From: Gemmatimonadota bacterium
GTDB lineage: Bacteria; Gemmatimonadota; Gemmatimonadetes; Longimicrobiales; Gaopeijiaceae
Assembly: GCA_009840215.1 (NCBI GenBank)
Contig: VXOC01000085.1
Location: 1 to 64,000 of the forward strand
Direction of reading: 5' to 3'
DNA: 64,000 nucleotides
Shown: positions 9,908 to 18,500 of the stretch, one piece after another
Position numbering within the stretch: position 1 is the first letter of the stretch
Layout of the letters: each line of letters starts with the position of its first letter
Program-made: the position numbers and the translations under genes
Notes under the pieces: model-generated
Told to the model about the DNA's origin: nothing
Databases searched by the model: none
Seen by the model: only the letters and a program-made list of their open reading frames with translations

Positions 9908-11062
9908 ATGAAGCGACCGAGGACACTCTCCGCCGCGTTCGTGCGGACGGTCAACCGGCCCGGCGTCTACGGCGACGGGCGGGGCGGGCGCGGGCTGAGC
10001 CTTCGCGTACATCGGACACGCGATGGCCGGATCACCAAGACATGGCGTCAGCGTGTCAGGATCGAGGGGCGGCTCACCTCGATCGGACTCGGGCCGTACC
10101 CCGAGGTGACGCTCGCCGAGGCCCGTCAGAAGGCACTGGACAACAGCCGGGGCGTCCTCTTGGGCCAGGACCCGCGCGGGCGTGGCGTCCCGACGTTCGC
10201 CGAGGCCGCCGAGCGGACGATCAAGCTCCACCGGGAGGCGTGGAAGGAGGGGAGTCCGCTTTCCGAGCAGTGGGAGTCCACGTTCCGCCTTCACGCCGCG
10301 GCGCTCCTCGACAAGCGGGTGGACCGGATCGAGAGCGCGGACGTGCTCGCGTGTCTCGCGCCGATCTGGAACTCGAAGCCCGCAGCGGCGCGGAAGACCC
10401 AGCATCGGATCACCGCCGTTTTCCGCTGGTGCATCGGTCGAAACTACCGGGCGGACAACCCGGTGGACCGGGCGGTCGTTGCGCTGCCGAAGGCGAACGG
10501 CCACACGACAACCCACCACCGCGCGCTCCCGCACGGAGAGGTCGCCGCCGCGCTCCGAGCGGTTCGCCGGACCACCGATACACACCCTTCGGCGGCCCTG
10601 TGCGTCGAACTGATCGTCCTCACCGCCGTTCGTCCCGGCGAAGCGAGGGGCGCGCTTTGGCACGAGATCGACATGGACGCGGCGACGTGGACGATACCGG
10701 CATCCCGGATGAAGGCGGGCCGCGAGTTCACGGTCCCACTCAGCACCGCCGCGCTCGATGTGCTCGAACGGGCGCGCAAGCTGTCGGGCGAATCGCCGCT
10801 GGTGTTTCCGTCGCGGACCGGCGGGCCGCTGCCACCGAAAGCGCCGCTCAGGGTGCTCAAGCGCGCCGGTGTCGCCTCGACGCTGCACGGATTCCGGTCG
10901 AGCGCCCGGTCGTGGATGGCCGAGTCGGGCGTCCCGGCGGAGGTCGCGGAGGCTTGCCTTGCCCACGTCCCGAGAAGCCAAGTCGTTCAGGCGTATCAGC
11001 GATCCGACCTGCTGAAACGCCGCGCCGAAGTCATGCAGGCATGGGGCGAGTACCTCGGGTAG
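9908..11062 (+). CDS. int: Tyrosine-type site-specific integrase, P4-like
   Basis: 384 aa. The N-terminal ~90 residues match the arm-binding DUF4102-type domain of P4-like integrases (GLSLRVHRTRDGRITKTWRQ; IGLGPYPEVTLAEARQKAL). The catalytic set is visible: Arg242 in LTAVRPGEARG, HxxR at 327-330 (HGFRSSAR), His353 in CLAH and the nucleophile Tyr363 in VVQAYQRSDL. It should catalyse integration and excision of the element between the repeats at 9715 and 15530. P4-like integrases commonly use tRNA or tmRNA genes; here the target is a protein-coding LRR unit, and no tRNA is seen at either junction. No frame disruption is visible, so it may be active. Confidence 0.93.
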   Translation: MKRPRTLSAAFVRTVNRPGVYGDGRGGRGLSLRVHRTRDGRITKTWRQRVRIEGRLTSIGLGPYPEVTLAEARQKALDNSRGVLLGQDPRGRGVPTFAEAAERTIKLHREAWKEGSPLSEQWESTFRLHAAALLDKRVDRIESADVLACLAPIWNSKPAAARKTQHRITAVFRWCIGRNYRADNPVDRAVVALPKANGHTTTHHRALPHGEVAAALRAVRRTTDTHPSAALCVELIVLTAVRPGEARGALWHEIDMDAATWTIPASRMKAGREFTVPLSTAALDVLERARKLSGESPLVFPSRTGGPLPPKAPLRVLKRAGVASTLHGFRSSARSWMAESGVPAEVAEACLAHVPRSQVVQAYQRSDLLKRRAEVMQAWGEYLG

Positions 11063-11365
11063 CTGCAAGCCAGCCCCAACCCCGATCCGCACAAACCTTC
11101 CTCTTCCCGTAGCGCCGTCGGCGGGCGACCGCGACCGCATTGCCGCCATCCACGGCGGCAAAGCCGAGCCGAACCGGCCTTGCCGGACCGGATTCCACAC
11201 CTCTGGACGTTCACCCCGCAGTTCGCCAAGGGGGGCGTCTTGCCGCGCCGCTGGCGGAGACCCCGAACGAGCCCCGGACAACATCGGACAACTATAGACA
11301 CCATAGACATATAGGGGATTCCCTTTGGGTTGACTGGCTTGTCTGCGTTCGTTCAGCGTTCGGGC
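11063..11365. other. Gap after the integrase with a double CGGACAA motif
   Basis: No convincing gene. CGGACAA occurs at 11275-11281 and again at 11286-11292, 11 bp apart (one helical turn), followed by an AT-rich stretch and the small HTH gene. The reverse form, TTGTCCG, appears twice at the right end of the element (15485 and 15508). This looks like a regulatory region for the downstream genes, with sites shared across the element. Confidence 0.4.
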
Positions 11366-11596
11366 ATGGAGAAGACGCTGGAGGGACAGTTCATCTCACG
11401 CATCGGCGCGTTTCTCGGGCGCTCGGGCGTGAGCCCGACGGCGTTCGGCCAGATGGCGGTGGGCGATCCGAATCTGATGCGCCAGATCGGGCGTGGCCGT
11501 TCGCCGTCGCTCAGGACGGCGGACCGGATTCTCGCGTTCATCGCCGAGCACGACGGGGCATCGGGCGGTGGACGCGATCCCCCTCGACGGTCGTGA
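11366..11596 (+). CDS. Small HTH (lambda-repressor-like) regulator of the element
   Basis: 76 aa from ATG 11366 (an upstream TTG at 11330 would add 12 poorly supported residues). The central part, SGVSPTAFGQMAVGDPNLMR followed by QIGRGRSPSLRTADRILAFI, has the spacing of a Cro/XRE-like helix-turn-helix. Small proteins of this kind are common next to integrases in integrative elements and are presumed to regulate them. It sits 45 bp before the AlpA-like gene in the same orientation. Confidence 0.6.
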   Translation: MEKTLEGQFISRIGAFLGRSGVSPTAFGQMAVGDPNLMRQIGRGRSPSLRTADRILAFIAEHDGASGGGRDPPRRS

Positions 11597-11641
11597 CACC
11601 GGAGACCGACCAGCAAGCAGAGCACAACGAGGAGGAGCAGG

Positions 11642-11953
11642 ATGATGACCGAGAACCCGAGGAACGAGAGAACGAACCCACCGATCCGCTTCCTGCGGCT
11701 GCCCGAGGTGATGAAGCGCACGGGCCTGTCGCGGAGCACGATCTATGTCCGGCTGGCCGAGGGGCGCTTCCCCCGGCCCGTCGCCCTGGGCGGGCGCGCC
11801 GTGGGCTGGATCGAGGCCGAGATCGAGGAGTGGGTCGCCGAGCGGATCGCCGAGAGCCGATCCGTGGGCGAGCGGGCCGGTGAGCGCGTCGAGGCCGCGT
11901 ACCGGATCCCCGAGGCCGGTTGGCGGGCGGCGGAGACCCGCCCGGTGCAGTGA
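11642..11953 (+). CDS. AlpA-family regulator / excisionase
   Basis: 103 aa with a MerR-like winged helix near residues 15-60: RFLRLPEVMKRTGLSRSTIY followed by LAEGRFPRPVALGGRAVGWI and EIEEWVAERIAES, the standard AlpA signature (L..EV...TGLSR.TIY...G.FP.P..LG.R.V.W...E...W). AlpA proteins activate integrase or act as excision factors for P4-like elements. It lies between the integrase and the mobilization genes. A GAGGAG run precedes the start. Confidence 0.88.
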   Translation: MMTENPRNERTNPPIRFLRLPEVMKRTGLSRSTIYVRLAEGRFPRPVALGGRAVGWIEAEIEEWVAERIAESRSVGERAGERVEAAYRIPEAGWRAAETRPVQ

Positions 11954-11990
11954 TGCGGCGCGCTCGAAGCGGCCGGGGAACGGCGTCTTG

Positions 11991-12044
11991 GGCTTGCCTT
12001 GGGGAGGCAAGCCAGCGTACCCCGTGTAGGACACGGGGGCTGGC
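11991..12044. other. oriT: Candidate origin of transfer (two hairpins) upstream of mobC
   Basis: Two adjacent strong inverted repeats. First, a 9-bp stem GGCTTGCCT / AGGCAAGCC with a 5-nt loop (11991-12013). Second, CCCCGTGT / ACACGGGG with a 3-nt loop (12020-12038), extended outward by GCCAGC / GCTGGC (12011-12016 and 12039-12044). A nested hairpin immediately upstream of mobC and the relaxase gene is where oriT normally lies in ColE1-like systems. The nick site is not assigned. Confidence 0.6.
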
Positions 12045-12149
12045 GAGGGGATGGCGCTGCCCCCCTTCGAACCCCAACAACATCCGCGCGCCGCTGGAGC
12101 GCGCGGGCGGGGGCTCCGCCCCCCGTCCCCCGTGTCGGGCGGTCGTCCG

Positions 12150-12488
12150 ATGAGCGGCCGCCGCCCCGCAACCGTCTCCGCCCGCGTGTCGGCGGCAGAA
12201 CTCGCCGACTGGCGGGCCAAGGCCGCGGCCGCCGGCGTTCCGCTGTCGGCGCTCGTCCGGGAGGCCATGGCCCGCACGCGCACATGGACCGCCCCGGCGG
12301 CCGAGGTCGAGCGCGAGCGCACGAAGCAGGTCGCGCGCATCGGCAACAACCTCAACCAGATCGCCCGGTGGGTGAACACCCACAAGGCCGCCATCGAAGC
12401 CGTCGAGGTGATCGTCCACCTGATCGCCGTCGAGCGGGCGCTCCGCGCGCTGGTGCCCGCTCAAAGCCCGGACACCGATGCTCGTTAA
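12150..12488 (+). CDS. mobC: MobC-like mobilization (relaxosome) protein
   Basis: 112 aa from ATG 12150; the frame is open further upstream but that part reads as proline-rich translation of the oriT region. The ribbon-helix-helix start (TVSARVSAAELADWRAKAAA) and the hallmark ARIGNNLNQIARWVNTHKAA identify a MobC/MbeC-type accessory protein that binds oriT and helps the relaxase nick. Its end overlaps the relaxase start by 11 bp, so the two are probably translated together. Confidence 0.88.
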   Translation: MSGRRPATVSARVSAAELADWRAKAAAAGVPLSALVREAMARTRTWTAPAAEVERERTKQVARIGNNLNQIARWVNTHKAAIEAVEVIVHLIAVERALRALVPAQSPDTDAR

Positions 12489-14007
12489 GTTCCTCGCGCA
12501 CGGAACCGGGTCGGCCCGCAAGGCGGCCAAGTACCTCCTCGGCGAGCTTGACGCTGCCGGGAAGGAGCGCGAAGGCGTCGAGGTGCTCAGGGGAGACCCC
12601 CACCAAGTGGCCGCCGTGGCCGATACGCTCCCCTTCGACCACAAGTACACCTCCGGCGTGATCGCGTGGGCGCCGGAGGACGAGCCGACCGAAGAACAGA
12701 TCGAAGCCGTCCTCGACGAGTTCGAGAAGACGGCATGGGCGGGGCTCGAACCCGACCGCTACGCATGGGCGGCGGTGCTCCACCGCGAGAAGGACGGCGG
12801 AGCGCACGTTCATGTCCTTGCCGCCCGATGCGACTTGGAGACCGACCGCAGCCTGAACGTCGCCCCGCCCGGCTGGGAGAAGACGTTCGGCGCGCTTCAG
12901 GACGCCTTCAACCACGAACACGGCTGGAGCCAGCCGGACGATCCGGCCCGGGCCAGGGTGCAGCAGCCCGGACACCGCGCCTACGTCGAGGCCGCCCAGC
13001 TGAGGGCCGGGCTCCGGCTCGAAGCCTCACCCCGAGAGTTGATCCGGGACTACCTGCTCCAGCGCGTCGAGCAAGGCGCGGTGCGTGATCGCCACGAGGT
13101 CGTTGCCGCACTACGGGAGGCGGGGCTTGAAGTGCCCCGCCAAGGGATGGACTACCTGACCGCCATGGACCCCGAGACGGGGAAACGGTGGCGGCTGAAA
13201 GGAGAACTGTACGGAGTTGATTTCCAACGCGAACGACTTGACCGAGCGGCTGCGGAAGAAGTTGGAGACCGAGCGCAGGGAGATCGAGGAGTTGACCGCC
13301 GACGAGCTCGAACGGCTCGCCGGGAACTCGCGGCGCGCCGTCAGATACGCGCTGCGTACCATCAGGCGCGATACGGAGGTGGCGACCGGGCGGATGCGCG
13401 AGTTGCTGATGAAGGGTTGGATGAGGCCCCTTATCGTCGGCCTGAGCCTCTCGCTCGGCACCTTCGGCGGAAGCTGGGCGACGATGCGCTGGCTGTCGAG
13501 GAGCATCCAGACCCGGATCGAGGCCCGCGCCGAACTGGGCCGGGACATCGAGGACGCACGGCGGACGCTCGCCCAACTGGAGGTGGACACGTGGGGGCTC
13601 GTGTTCCACGAGATCAAGGGCGAGCGGTTCGTCGTGCTGCCGGACGGGGTGCTGGACCGTCCGCCGTGGCGGGTGGACGACCGTCCGGCCTTGAAGCTGT
13701 CGAACGAGTGAGGAGGCTGTATGAGCGCGTTAGAGGGGCAGTTGACGAGGGCCTTGCGGAGGTTGTCCGAGCAGTACGAGCGGGAACAGCGGCGGCACTC
13801 CGAACAGGTCGAGGCCTTGCGGCGGCAAGTCGAGCGGCAGACCGGGGAGAACGCCACCTTGAGGCGGCGAATCGAGCGGCTCGACGAGCAGGTGACAGGC
13901 TTGACCGAGTACTACGGGACATCTGGCGCCGCGAGACCGCGCGACCGCGGCTGGTGATAAGGCCGCCGACGCACGGGCCGGACCGCGATGCCGGTCCGAG
14001 CCGGTGA
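12478..14007 (+). CDS. mobA: MobA-like relaxase
   Basis: 509 aa. The N-terminal ~250 residues are a conserved relaxase domain: candidate catalytic Tyr19 (AAKYLLGE), His102 and the HxH pair His110/His112 in LHREKDGGAHVHVLAARCDL, the metal-binding triad of MOBP-type enzymes, then LNVAPPGWEKTFGALQDAFN. It would nick oriT and lead the strand into a recipient using another element's transfer apparatus. Beyond residue ~245 the sequence is Arg/Ala/Asp-rich and low in complexity because two other genes are encoded in a different frame there. The layout closely matches ColE1 mbeA. The relaxase type resembles those on proteobacterial islands, suggesting acquisition from outside the host phylum (inference). 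Confidence 0.9.
   Translation: MLVKFLAHGTGSARKAAKYLLGELDAAGKEREGVEVLRGDPHQVAAVADTLPFDHKYTSGVIAWAPEDEPTEEQIEAVLDEFEKTAWAGLEPDRYAWAAVLHREKDGGAHVHVLAARCDLETDRSLNVAPPGWEKTFGALQDAFNHEHGWSQPDDPARARVQQPGHRAYVEAAQLRAGLRLEASPRELIRDYLLQRVEQGAVRDRHEVVAALREAGLEVPRQGMDYLTAMDPETGKRWRLKGELYGVDFQRERLDRAAAEEVGDRAQGDRGVDRRRARTARRELAARRQIRAAYHQARYGGGDRADARVADEGLDEAPYRRPEPLARHLRRKLGDDALAVEEHPDPDRGPRRTGPGHRGRTADARPTGGGHVGARVPRDQGRAVRRAAGRGAGPSAVAGGRPSGLEAVERVRRLYERVRGAVDEGLAEVVRAVRAGTAAALRTGRGLAAASRAADRGERHLEAANRAARRAGDRLDRVLRDIWRRETARPRLVIRPPTHGPDRDAGPSR
13217..13711 (+). CDS. mobB: MobB-like mobilization protein nested inside mobA
   Basis: 164 aa, wholly inside the relaxase gene in another frame, starting at TTG 13217. 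An N-terminal coiled-coil-like part (ERLRKKLETERREIEELTAD) is followed by a hydrophobic segment (MRPLIVGLSLSLGTFGGSWA) and a second helical stretch. This matches the MbeB/MobB plan of ColE1-like plasmids, where the protein anchors or stabilises the relaxosome at the membrane. The codon use gives an ordinary protein here while the mobA frame becomes Arg-rich, which supports real coding. The non-ATG start is the weak point. Confidence 0.72.
   Translation: MISNANDLTERLRKKLETERREIEELTADELERLAGNSRRAVRYALRTIRRDTEVATGRMRELLMKGWMRPLIVGLSLSLGTFGGSWATMRWLSRSIQTRIEARAELGRDIEDARRTLAQLEVDTWGLVFHEIKGERFVVLPDGVLDRPPWRVDDRPALKLSNE
13721..13957 (+). CDS. mobD: MobD-like small coiled-coil protein nested inside mobA
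   Basis: 78 aa inside mobA, with a strong AGGAGG at 13711-13716 placed 4 bp before ATG 13721. The protein is one long coiled coil (LEGQLTRALRRLSEQYEREQ...), similar in size and pattern to MbeD/MobD of ColE1-like plasmids, which assist mobilization and entry exclusion. It begins 10 bp after mobB ends. The ideal ribosome-binding site argues strongly that this overlapping frame is translated. Confidence 0.72.
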   Translation: MSALEGQLTRALRRLSEQYEREQRRHSEQVEALRRQVERQTGENATLRRRIERLDEQVTGLTEYYGTSGAARPRDRGW

Positions 14008-14094
14008 GTAGCGCGGGGAGCGAAGTGGTCTCCGTTCGTTCCTCAACGTGTATCTTACCGAATCAAGCATCGCTCAGTCCGGAAGGAGGCGAAA

Positions 14095-14180
14095 GTGGCT
14101 GGCAACTCACAGGATGAACTGCGCCCGGTCTACGGTCCGCCCGCACCGAGGGCCGGCGTCAAGGTCTTGGATCGCTTGGA
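14095..14180 (+). pseudogene. N-terminal remnant of a pyridoxamine 5'-phosphate oxidase-like gene
   Basis: GTG 14095 is preceded by AAGGAGG (14083-14089) at ideal spacing. The first ~28 codons, DELRPVYGPPAPRAGVKVLD, resemble the N-terminus of the FMN-binding PPOX-like family (pattern LR.lYG.p..ra..KvLd.LD). Similarity then stops and no frame continues the family fold. The fragment is fused in frame to the barrel gene downstream but is unlikely to belong to it. Recognition is from memory of the family pattern and is moderate. Confidence 0.45.
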
Positions 14181-14340
14181 CGGTTCGATCAAGCGGCGAT
14201 GCGGTGCTCGACCCGCTGGCCTTCCAGAGCCGGGCTCGCTGTTGCCGACGCTCTTCAAGCTGCCCAAGCAGGCCAGTATCCGGACGGCATCCACGGTGGC
14301 AAGGACTGCCGCGTGCAGGAAATCAACGGAGAGGAGACAC

Positions 14341-15324
14341 TTGCCTCGCAAGCTGCACGAAATGGCCACCGCCCGTCCCGAAGGCAAGGATGCGCGCCGC
14401 AGAGAAGACGGCGGAACCCATGCGCGTTCCCAGCCCGGCGATGTGACCGCCACGGCCCGCGCCTTCGCCATCGTGCTCCTTTCGGCGTTGTGGGGCATGG
14501 TTGCCCAAGTCGCGCCGGCGGCCGCCTCGGTCCAGTTTCGCCCGTTCGTAGTCAATCACCCCTCGGCCCCGGAGGAGACCGCCCTCGAGCCCTATATGGT
14601 CGTTGGGTTCGGTATCATACGCTCGGCGACCACACGGTTCAGCGATGGTCACGACTCCGGGCACTACGCGCTGTACGGAAGCGAGGATCTGTTCGATGTC
14701 GGAGCCTTCGCGACCGGCCTGCAAGGTCGTCTCGCCGTGGGTGCGAAGGTGCCGTCCCGACTCCGCGTTCAGTTGGAACTCAGTCTGGCTCGGCGGCTCG
14801 GCTATCGAGGCAACACCAACTACTTGATCGCTGGGGAGCAGCAGCCGTCCGAGGCAAAGCTGGATGCCTGGCAGCTCCTTCTCGCCGGGTTCTACGATTT
14901 GCCAGGCTGGACGCTTGATCCGGGCCGCGAAGTCCGGCCGTTTCTGGGCGTCGGAGCGGGGATCAACACCTACCGCTTGAGCGGCTATGTTCAACGGTTT
15001 CCCGATCCGGTCGATCCCAACGGCCGCCTCCGTCGGGGTCCGGGCGGCGAGATCCCCTACACCGCCATCCCCGGGGGACGCGGGAGGAACCTCTCTTGGA
15101 TGCTGGCAGCAGGTCTGGCCGTGCCTCTTGTGGAGGGTAGTATCCAGTTCGTCCTTAGCTACCGATATGCCGGCTTGGGAGAGATCCAGACGGACATTGG
15201 CGAGATGACCGTCGTTCGGTATCGAAATGACGGGACTTGGGGAGAGAATCTGATCCGAATAAACCAGACCGCCGCCAATCTCAGTGCCCACTCGCTCTTG
15301 GCGGCCGTCGCGTTCGAGCTGTAG
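14341..15324 (+). CDS. Predicted outer-membrane beta-barrel protein (element cargo)
   Basis: About 327 aa from TTG 14341, which follows GGAGAGGAG closely; ATG 14362 is an alternative, and the frame runs back to 14095. A signal-peptide-like segment (AIVLLSALWGMVAQVAPAAA) precedes alternating polar/hydrophobic strands with many Gly, Tyr and Arg residues (PFLGVGAGINTYRLSGYVQR; LVEGSIQFVLSYRYAGLGEI) and a C-terminal strand ending in Phe-Glu-Leu. That is the form of a small porin-like barrel of the OmpA/Opa size class. No family is recognised. It is the only cargo gene of the element, so it may alter the recipient's surface. Confidence 0.6.
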   Translation: MPRKLHEMATARPEGKDARRREDGGTHARSQPGDVTATARAFAIVLLSALWGMVAQVAPAAASVQFRPFVVNHPSAPEETALEPYMVVGFGIIRSATTRFSDGHDSGHYALYGSEDLFDVGAFATGLQGRLAVGAKVPSRLRVQLELSLARRLGYRGNTNYLIAGEQQPSEAKLDAWQLLLAGFYDLPGWTLDPGREVRPFLGVGAGINTYRLSGYVQRFPDPVDPNGRLRRGPGGEIPYTAIPGGRGRNLSWMLAAGLAVPLVEGSIQFVLSYRYAGLGEIQTDIGEMTVVRYRNDGTWGENLIRINQTAANLSAHSLLAAVAFEL

Positions 15325-15529
15325 CTCAGCACGGCGCTCGGCGACTCGTTTGGAAACACTCGGTAGGTCTGCGTTGGCAGCTTGAGAGAATCGTCCAATA
15401 GTTTCCGTTACGGGCGCATAGATTCTCGTTCACATTTGCATATTCAAAGTGATACACAGCCCGATGGATAGTTTGTGTAAGTTGTTGTCCGAAAACAAGT
15501 TGAGAAATTGTCCGATCAATGTTTCCCGG
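15325..15529. other. AT-richer right end of the integrated element
   Basis: No gene seen. It contains AGTGATACAC (15448-15457), shared with the left end, and TTGTCCGA twice (15485-15492 and 15508-15515), the reverse of motifs at 11275-11292. The base composition is clearly more AT-rich than the neighbours. It probably carries the integrase arm-binding sites. Confidence 0.55.
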
Positions 15530-15541
15530 TTCCGCCCGAAC
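15530..15541. repeat. Right attachment repeat (attR core)
   Basis: TTCCGCCCGAAC, identical to 9715-9726. Immediately after it the host LRR gene resumes with CTGGGCACC in the correct frame. Confidence 0.75.
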
Positions 15542-18500
15542 TGGGCACCCTCGGCAGCCTGTCGGCTCTAAGCCTGAATGACAACGAACTCAGGAGCCCG
15601 ATTCCGCCGGAACTGGGTACCCTCGGCAGCCTGTCGGTACTAAGCCTGAATGACAACGAACTCACGGGCCCGATTCCGCGGGAACTGGGCACCTTGGCCA
15701 GCCTGTCGGCCCTCAACCTGAGTGACAACGAACTCACGGGCCCGATTCCGCCGGAAGTGGGCACCCTCGCCAGTCTGTCGGTTCTCAACCTGAATGGCAA
15801 TGATCTGTCCGGCCCGATTCCGCCGGAATTGCGCAATCTCGCCAACCTGACGTTGCTCGACCTGGCTGGGAATACTCTTTCCGGCCCGATTCCACCCGAA
15901 CTGGGCGGCCTTGTCAAGCTGAGGCGGCTCGACCTGGGTGAAAACGCTCTTTCCGGCCCGATTCCGCAGGAACTGGGAAGTTTCGGGAACCTGACGGGGC
16001 TTTACCTGGAAGACAACAGTCTTTCCGGCCCGGTTCCGCCGGAACTCGGCAACCTCGCCAACTTGAGGTGGCTTAACTTTCGCAGTAACCGCCTCACTGG
16101 CCCGCTCCCGCACAGTTTCCTGCTGCTCGACCGGCTCGAGCGTCTCTACGCTTCAGCAAACGATCTCTGCGTCCCCGGCATCTCCGCCTTTTCGGCATGG
16201 CTCAAGGGTATCCGATCCCGCGATTTCGCCGTGTTCACTCCCTGCAACGCCGCCGACATTGCCGCGCTCGAGGCACTGTACGACGCCGCGGGCGGCGACG
16301 GCTGGATCGACTCCGACGGTTGGCTGAGCGATCGCGACCTGGAGGAATGGCACGGGGTCACGATGGACTCCATCGGCCGAGTGACGGAACTCGACCTGGC
16401 GAGCAACGGCCTGGCCGGACACCTGCCGCCACTGATCGAGGACCTGGCTCGGATGACCGTCCTGCGCATGGGAGACAACGCACTCACGGGCAGGTTGCCG
16501 CTTACGCTGACCCGCCTCGCCCTCTCAGAGCTCCGATACGCGGGAACGGACCTGTGCGCCCCGTCCGAAGAGTCCTTCCAGGAATGGCTGGACGGCGTTT
16601 CGTCGCACGAGGGGACGGGTATCGAGTGTGCCCCGCTGTCGGATCGCGATGTCCTTGAGGCGCTCTACAACTCGGCTGGCGGCCCGAACTGGGCGCGCAA
16701 CGACAACTGGCTGACCGACGCGCCGCTGGGAGAGTGGGAAGGGGTCACCGTGGACAGCGAAAACCACGTAGTCGGTCTGGATCTCAGGCAAAACAGGCTC
16801 ACCGACCGGATCCCGCCGGAAATCGGCAGCCTCGCCAGCCTGGCGGTTCTGACTCTGTCGGGAAACGATCTCACCAGCCGGATTCCGCCGGAACTGGGCA
16901 GCCTCGCCAAGCTGACCGAGCTGCATCTCGGCTGGAACCAACTCACCGGCCCGATCCCGCCGGAACTGGGCTCCCTTGGCAAGCTGACGTGGCTCGAGCT
17001 GCCTGGAAACAGTCTTTCCGGCCCGATTCCGCGGGAACTGGGCGGCCTCGTCGAACTGAAGCGCCTCTACCTGGAGGACAACGAACTCACGGGTCCGATC
17101 CCGCCGGAACTCGGTGCCCTCGCCAACCTGACGTGGCTCGAGCTTTCAAGAAACAGGCTGACGGGCCCCATCCCGCGGGAGCTCGGGAGCTTGCCGGGTC
17201 TGGTAGTGCTTGACCTCGGGGACAATGCGCTCAAAGGTCCGATTCCCGCCGAACTCGGGAATCTGGCCCGCCTTGGCTGGCTGTTCCTATGGGGCAACAA
17301 CCTGACCGGCCCGATTCCCGGGGAACTCGGCAGCCTCGCGCGCGTCACCCGCCTGTCGCTCAGCGACAACGAACTTTCCGGCGTCATTCCGGGAGAACTC
17401 GGCGGCCTTGCCCGCGTGACCTCCCTGGGACTCGACGGCAACGCCCTCTCCGGCCCGCTCCCGCCCCGGCTCGGCGAGCTCTCGAGGCTGGAAGCGCTGC
17501 TGCTCAACAACAACGAACTGACGGGTTCGGTGCCCCCGGAGTTTGGCGGCATGGCGAGCCTGCGGGAGCTTTCGGTCGCCAACAACACCGCGATGTCAGG
17601 AGCCCTCCCCGCGGATCTGACCGGTCTCCACGAACTGGAGGCGCTCATAGCTGGCGGCACGGACCTGTGCGCGCCCACGGACGGCGACTTCAAGACCTGG
17701 CTCGAAGGGATAGCCAGGCGCAGGATCCGCCACTGCGCCGAAGGACTGCCGGCGGCCTACCTGACGCAGGCGGTCCAGTCGCGTGAGTTTCCCGTTCCGC
17801 TGGTGGCGGGCGAGCGGGCGCTGCTGCGGGTGTTCGTGACGGCTGGCGAGACCACCCGCGAAGGAATACCGCGGGTCGTGGCCCGCTTCCATGTGGACGG
17901 CCGCGAGACGCACGTGGAAGACATCCCGGGCAAGTCCGATCCGATCCCGACCGAGGTGGACGAGAGTCGTCTCTGGAAGTCGGCGAACGCGGAGATCCCG
18001 GCGCATGTGATTCAGCCGGGGCTTGAGATGGTGGTCGAAGTGGATCCGGATGGGACGCTGAACCCGGATCTCGGGGTCCCGCGACGGATTCCGGCTTCGG
18101 GCCGGCTGGCGGTGGAGGTGCGCGACATGCCCACCTTCGACCTGACCGTGATTCCGTTCGTCTGGACCGAGACCCACGACTCTTCCATCGTGGACCTCGT
18201 CGAGGCGATGGCCGCGGATCCCGAGAACCACGAGATGCTCGAGGACACCCGCACGCTGCTGCCGATCGGCGAACTCGATGTCACGGCACACGAACCCGTG
18301 TTGAGTTCGACCAACAACGGGATCGTGCTGCTCTTCCGTACCGGGGCCATTCGGGCCATGGAGGGTGGGACCGGACACTACATGGGCATGATGGTACCGC
18401 CTGTCAGGTTGGTGGGTGGGGCTTCCTTCGGCCCTCCCGCCAGGTCGAGCTTCTCGCAGCCCTATCCATACATCGTGGCCCACGAACTCGGACACAACAT

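Larger units (their letters stand above)
9715..15541 (+). mobile_element. Integrative mobilizable element inserted in an LRR gene
   Basis: A 5.8-kb element bounded by the 12-bp direct repeat. Order: left end with inverted repeats, tyrosine integrase, small HTH regulator, AlpA-like regulator, hairpin-rich oriT candidate, mobC, mobA with nested mobB and mobD, a truncated oxidase remnant, an outer-membrane barrel cargo gene and an AT-richer right end. There are no type IV coupling or mating-pair genes, so it would need a helper. Collapsing one repeat copy joins the codons for GPIPPE to LGTLGS in frame and restores a continuous LRR gene. AGTGATACAC occurs near both ends (9879-9888 and 15448-15457) and may be an integrase arm site. 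Confidence 0.85.

Noticed and set aside
9764-11284. 506-codon minus-strand frame opposite the integrase
   Set aside because: The integrase frame has all catalytic residues; the opposite frame is low-complexity Arg/Pro/Gly sequence.
15540-17600. Regular ~72-bp DNA periodicity that could be taken for a CRISPR array
   Set aside because: The periodicity is that of 24-residue LRR units in an open frame; there are no unique spacers and no cas genes.
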